A stretch of DNA of 64,000 nt from Gyromitra esculenta (lineage: Eukaryota > Ascomycota > Pezizomycetes > Pezizales > Discinaceae): assembly GCA_038503075.1 (NCBI GenBank), contig JBCAML010000004.1, positions 1,571,149 through 1,635,148 of the forward strand, read 5' to 3'. Position 1 is the first letter of the stretch. Each line of letters begins with the position of its first letter. The position numbers and the translations under genes are program-made. The notes below the pieces were generated by a model, which saw only the letters and a list, made by a program, of their open reading frames with translations, searched no databases and was not told the origin of the DNA. This document shows positions 60,102 through 64,000 of the stretch, piece by piece.

Positions 60102-60838
60102 TCAGTAAAATGAATTATTTCTTCCCTCAGCTCCAGGAGGATCGGAATCATTGGGAGGCATGGGAGACTCCTGGAGAATATGTGCCTACCTGGAGGAGCA
60201 TACAGTGACCCATTTCCTCCAAAAGACTCCAGGCGGCCCAGGCACCCTCTCCTGGAGTCTCCTAGAGAGCTTGCCTGTTCCTCAATGCGTCTCATAGAGA
60301 TCTTGCTGCCTCCTCCGCGACGCCTCCAAGAGCTTCATGGAGAGGGTCACAAAGCGTGATATTCAGGGCTGATTCAGGTCTGATCCAGGCCCGTCACGCT
60401 GTCATGTCGCTTATTTGGGATAGTGGAGTTTGTTTGTTTCGCGAAAATGTTTATTACTAATCTAAATGCTCTATATGGCCTATATGCTCTATGTTCAATG
60501 TACATATTCTAATTGACCCGATATAGCTCCTCCACTGGATCCTGCCCATCCCACGATCCTAGGCAAGCACAGGGGGTAGGGAGGCGTCTCTTTGGCAGCC
60601 AGCGAGCTGTCAGTATAGGAGCTCCCTAGTCTAGCTCTAGGGGGGTAGGGAGGCGTCTATATGGAAGTCAGCAAGCAGTCCATATAGGAGCTCCTAGGTG
60701 AACTTTTAGGGGGTAGGGAGGCGTCTCTTCGGCAGGCAGAGAGCAGTCGATATAGAAGCTCCCTAGGCAAGCTCCAGGGGGGTAGGGAAAGCATCTATTC
60801 TGCAGTCAGCAAACAGTCGATATTGGAGCTCCTAGGGG

Positions 60839-61246
60839 TCTCACGGTCCAGTCCTTCGTTAAGCCCTTCAGTATCCCTGAAGGTGAGCAGTGCTACTTGA
60901 ACGAAGTTCCAACACGTTTGAGGAGTGCGAGGTTTCTACAAGTTCTACTTGGGATCTAACTCAAGGCGGGTTAAGTGCAGCGTGATTATGACAGTGACAG
61001 CGAGGGTTCTGAGGTAGAACCAAGATTGTAATTGAACAATACAAGAGAAGTGAAACGAGAACGTTGCTTAATGAAAGAAAGAAAAGGTACAACAAGCGGT
61101 GAAAACCTATCCCTTAAATACCCCGGTTTTCCCATACTCCAACTCATAACTGAAACATAACCAGACAACAAAGACATTATATAAAAAGAATAACCCATGA
61201 CAACCCATAATCCATCCCTGTCCATTACCTGATTCAATCCATGAAA
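60839..61246 (-). mobile_element. 410-bp element family, copy G
   Basis: On the plus strand it starts TCTCACGG and ends CCATGAAA. The flanking sequences (AGGGG and TAGGG) lie in a G-rich minisatellite, so the duplication is shifted by one base and not exact. It is 408 bp long. Confidence 0.8.
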
Positions 61247-61314
61247 TAGGGGGTAGGGAGGCGTCGCTTCGGCAGGCAGCGAGCTGTCGATATAGGAGCT
61301 TCTAGGTGAGCTGT

Positions 61315-62139
61315 TTTCATGGATAGAATCAGGTAATAAGTTAGGCTCTGGATAAATGGTTGTAACGGGCTATAAGTTTTCATATAATGCCTTTGTTGTT
61401 GTTCTGCTAGTTTTCAGTTATGAGTCTTGGCAAAGGAAAGCGGGGTATTTAAGTAAGGGATTTCGGTCGCTCTTGTTGTTTCTTCTTCTTTCCTTAAGCA
61501 ACGTTCTCATTTACCTTCTCTTGTATTGTTCGAATATTATCTCAATTCTATCTCAGAATCCTCGCTGCCACTGTTCCTATCACGCCGCACTGAACTCACC
61601 TTGAGTTAGACACCTCGTATTTCACGGATTAGGATAAGCGATCGGTCAGGGATAATGTGTTGGGTGTAACGAACTGTATTGGGAAAGAATGTCTTTGTTG
61701 TTCGGGTATTTTCGGTTATGGGTTTTCGAAGTATGAAATGCGGGGGATTTAAGAAAAGGATTTGAGGGCTTGTTGTGGTTTCTTTCTCTTCTTTCTTTAA
61801 GCAACGTTCTCGTTTTACTTCTGCTGTATTGGTTATAATTCTACTTCGGTTCTGCCTTAGAATCTTCACTGCCGCTGTGAACCATCGCCGATACTTCGCC
61901 TTGAAGTATATTCCTCTTAGGACCTGTAGAAAACATCGCACTCTTCAAACGTATTGGTTTCCCGCTTAAGTAGCACTGCTCACCTTCAGGGATACTGAAG
62001 GGCTTAGCGAGAGACCATACTGTGAGATCGTAGAACTTGTAGAAACATTGCACTCTTCAAACGTGTCAGTACTTCGCCTAAGTAGCACTGTTCACCTTCA
62101 GGGATACTGAAGGGCTTAACAAAGGACTGAACCGTGAGA
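61315..62139 (+). mobile_element. 410-bp element family, copy H, split by copy I
   Basis: The outer ends are TTTCATGG and CCGTGAGA, with a perfect GCTGT duplication (61310-61314, 62140-62144). The left part is 61315-61619 and the right part 62033-62139. Removing copy I and one TCGTA gives a normal 412-bp member. Confidence 0.88.
61620..62027 (+). mobile_element. 410-bp element family, copy I, nested inside copy H
   Basis: Starts TTTCACGG and ends TGTGAGA, with a perfect TCGTA duplication (61615-61619, 62028-62032). It is 408 bp long. A family member inserted into another member, which proves repeated rounds of activity. Confidence 0.9.
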
Positions 62140-62670
62140 GCTGTAGGGGCGTTGAGAATGCATCTATATGGCAGCCAGCGAGGTCTCTATACAACTGTCT
62201 ATATAGAGGCTTCATATGTGAGCTTCTGGAGGGGGTTTATATGGCAGCCAATGGAGCAGCTTCCTAGGGGGGTGCTGATGTAGACGAGGAAGGAAGAGTT
62301 CAGGGGTTGGAGTGAAGGGAGGCGTGACTAAATGCTCCAAGTCATGTGGGCTAGGGCTCTCTAGCAAGAGAATCCTTCGAAATTTTCTCTAAGTCCCGTG
62401 GGTTAGGGTTCGCCTAAGCTCTTTAGGCGGGGGGAGCTCTCGTGGAGGACGGGGGATGGGAAGCTTCCTCTGGGAGGAAAAAGCTGCTGCAGAGAGGTTC
62501 CATATTCTCCCAGAGGAAAAAGCTTCTGCAGAGAGGTGCCAATTTCTCCGAGAGAAGAGGTTTGCACTCCTGCTTCTCCAGAAGGCAAGGGAGGTCAGGA
62601 AGGTCCAGGAGGAAAACGTCTCCGGGGGAGACATGCCTGATCTCCAGGAGGCATAAATTATTTTTACTGA

Positions 62671-63198
62671 TGCATAGTTTGCAATTCGGCATAATCTGTT
62701 GAAGATAGCCAGTTCCCTGAAACCAAGGGTTTCAAGGGTGTATCGAGAAGGAAGGGATATGACTATTGTAGAGCACCCCTTGGTTTGTCGCTCATCCGGG
62801 AGAAACCATCTAGGGATCTGGGCAAAAGTAATGTTAGGAATATGTTGGGTAATGGCATTGGTGAGGGCCTGGCCTGCTTCTTTGCTGGATCCAATGTAAG
62901 TTGGAACATTATGGACAAGGAATTGGCTCCAGCGACTGTTTACGTGGACAGAGGAGGGGGCAAGTTTTAAGTCTGCAAGGGCACTGGTGATTTCCATTTC
63001 GTATTTGACAACTTCGCTAGCCGGAATGGAGGGAAAGGTGAGAAGCATTATATTGCCCTGCATTGTGTATCTTGCAAAGCAGAGCTTGTGAGTGTCTGAA
63101 AGGGCACGGTTGACGGAGGTGAGGATGGCATCTTTTGTAGCTGAAGGTGGGGCTGGTTCCCAGAGTTCAATGATTAGTTCCCGGTTAACCTTGGTAAA
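62671..63198 (-). pseudogene. LINE ORF1 RRM-like segment
   Basis: Reads SSVHVNSRWSQFLVHNVPTY, then IPRWFLPDERQTKGCSTIVI, which lines up with the VVHGIPT...PPRWLTLPEKRRGK region of the other ORF1 at 50-52 kb. It is the nucleic-acid-binding half of the gag-like protein, bounded by copy J upstream and element 2 downstream. Confidence 0.75.
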
Positions 63199-63203
63199 CT
63201 CTG

Positions 63204-63614
63204 TCTCACGGTTTAGTTCCTCGTTAAGCCCTTCAGTATCCCTGAAGGTGAGCAGTGCTACTTAAGCGAAGTTCTAACACGTTCGAAGAGTGCGATGTGT
63301 TCTACAAGTTCTACGTGGGGTCTAACTCAAGGCGAGTTAAGTGCAGCGTGATTATACCAGCGACAGCGAAGGTTCTGAGGTAGAACCGAGATAGTATTCA
63401 AATAATACAGGAGAAGGTAAACGAGAACGTTGCTTAAGGAAAGAAGAAGAACAAGACAAAGAACGAACAAAATCCAACGCTTAAATACTCCACTTTCCAT
63501 GCCAAGCCTAATACCCGATAACAACCGAGACACAAAACATTATCCAATAAACCCACAATCCATAACAACCCTTGAGTCTGACCCTAACCCTATACCTAAT
63601 CTTAATCTGTGAAG
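63204..63614 (-). mobile_element. 410-bp element family, copy J
   Basis: On the plus strand it starts TCTCACGG and ends CTGTGAAG, with a perfect CTCTG duplication (63199-63203, 63615-63619). It is 411 bp long and inserted in LINE ORF1. Confidence 0.9.
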
Positions 63615-63619
63615 CTCTG

Positions 63620-64000
63620 GTTTGAAGAGAGTTTCTTTCTTGGCTTTGGGCTTTGGCTTGATTTGAGCTTGGCCTGGGCCTCCGGCTTTTGCAATGCTCC
63701 CGTAGGATTTTTGGTTTGGTGGGTTCAGAGGAGGGGCCGCATTTCTGCTCCCAAGGCTTTGGCCATTTTCCCTAAACTTGGTTATAGTTTCTTGCAAACT
63801 GTTGATGGTCTTATCGCTTTGCTTAATGGAAGTTGTCAGTTGATTGATGGTGGCGGTAAGTCCACTGACAGTAGCCTATAAGGTGGTGACCTGTTGTTGC
63901 AAAGTAGAAATACATCCATTGGTTTCATTGTGGAGGTTTGCCATTTTGCTAAACTGGCTGCGAATAAGCCAACAAAGATAATCGTTTTTGTCAGTGCCTT
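63620..64000 (-). pseudogene. LINE ORF1 N-terminal segment
   Basis: A coiled-coil-like frame with repeated polar heptads (QLTTSIKQSDKTINSLQETI), followed by a Lys/Pro-rich linker up to copy J. An in-frame TAG at 63877-63879 (possible CAG changed by C-to-T) breaks it. The 5' end lies beyond the window. Confidence 0.7.

Larger units (their letters stand above)
60571..62225. repeat. 69-bp minisatellite (interrupted)
   Basis: Units begin at about 60572, 60641, 60709 and 60778 with GGGGGTAGGGAGGCGTCT. They continue with a GGCAG(C/G)CAG core and GATATAGGAGCTCC. A fifth unit lies at 61249-61314 between copies G and H, and decayed units follow at 62140-62225. The array was continuous before copies G and H inserted. 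Confidence 0.85.
60103..62669. mobile_element. CAG-ended element 2, carrying a minisatellite
   Basis: The ends are CAGTAAAA inward from both sides, followed by an AATTATT-like stretch and, further in, CTCCAGGAG. AT lies at 60101-60102 and 62670-62671. The same end type as element 1 at 49018. Without copies G, H and I it is about 1.3 kb. It has no transposase; a Leu/Arg-rich frame near 62456-62702 comes from internal AAGCTTCTGCAGAGAGGT-type duplications. Read as TCAG...CTGA between A and T, with a 6-bp hairpin (ATGCCT/AGGCAT) 16 nt from the right end, it also fits a non-autonomous Helitron. Confidence 0.7.
53508..64000 (-). mobile_element. Tad-like LINE (non-LTR retrotransposon), 5' end outside window
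   Basis: Minus-strand LINE with ORF1 (RRM-like plus CCHC), AP endonuclease, reverse transcriptase, RNase H and a C-terminal CCHC, ending in an (AAT)n tail at about 53512-53535. That domain order, with RNase H present, matches the fungal Tad1 clade. It is broken by copies D, E, F and J of the 410-bp family, by LTR L, and by a minisatellite-bearing element that holds copies G, H and I. Four in-frame stops (63877-63879, 59500-59502, 58825-58827, 58138-58140) make it inactive. Confidence 0.88.

Noticed and set aside
50276..63600. Recurrent minus-strand peptide VKPFSIPEGEQCYLSEVL in several open frames
   Set aside because: It is the reverse-strand translation of the 410-bp element (AAGTAGCACTGCTCACCTTC region), not a conserved protein domain.

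Overview
The window looks like gene-sparse nuclear DNA of a filamentous ascomycete (Pezizomycotina). The genes carry short introns of about 50-80 bp, and the protein set (histone H4, fungal acetyl-CoA carboxylase, Met30/SconB F-box protein, Atg17, Yaf9, Bol3-type BolA, Snd2, a CBM21 phosphatase targeting subunit) is typical of that group. Eight confident genes in 64 kb, long AT-rich spacers and heavy transposon nesting suggest a transposon-expanded genome, perhaps an early-diverging lineage such as Pezizomycetes. That placement is inference only.

Layout. 1-3.4 kb: histone H4 (+, four exons), then SND2 (-, starting with a 9-nt exon). 3.4-9.5 kb: spacer with an (AT)n run and a 36-bp/GCATCA repeat field around a tRNA-like relic. 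9.5-16.9 kb: ACC1 (+, seven exons, about 2,289 aa). 16.9-24.7 kb: gene-poor spacer with three TA-flanked hairpin elements at 23.6-24.4 kb. 24.7-31 kb: YAF9 (+), BOL3 (-) and a glycogen-targeting PP1 regulatory subunit (-). 31-42 kb: spacer with two more miniature inverted-repeat elements. 42-46.8 kb: MET30/sconB (-) and ATG17 (+), which share a 719-bp divergent promoter region.

46.9-64 kb is a nested transposon graveyard. The oldest layers are a small inverted-repeat element (49.02-53.12 kb) and a Tad-like LINE on the minus strand (53.5 kb to beyond the window). The small element was hit by a polyadenylated retroposon that encodes only a LINE-type ORF1, with a 16-bp target duplication. The LINE was hit by a second CAG-ended element carrying a 69-bp minisatellite. 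Both layers then received two full-length solo LTRs (TG...CA, 5-bp duplications) and ten copies of a roughly 410-bp element with TTTCACGG/CCGTGAGA ends and 5-bp duplications, one inserted inside another. The coding frames of the LINE and the ORF1 retroposon largely resume across these insertions, so the order of events can be read.

The host genes are independent housekeeping genes: chromatin (H4, Yaf9), lipid synthesis (Acc1), ER targeting (Snd2), Fe-S assembly (Bol3), glycogen control (PP1 subunit), sulfur regulation (Met30) and autophagy (Atg17). No operon or metabolic cluster is seen. The most unusual content is the ten-copy 410-bp family and the ORF1-only retroposon.
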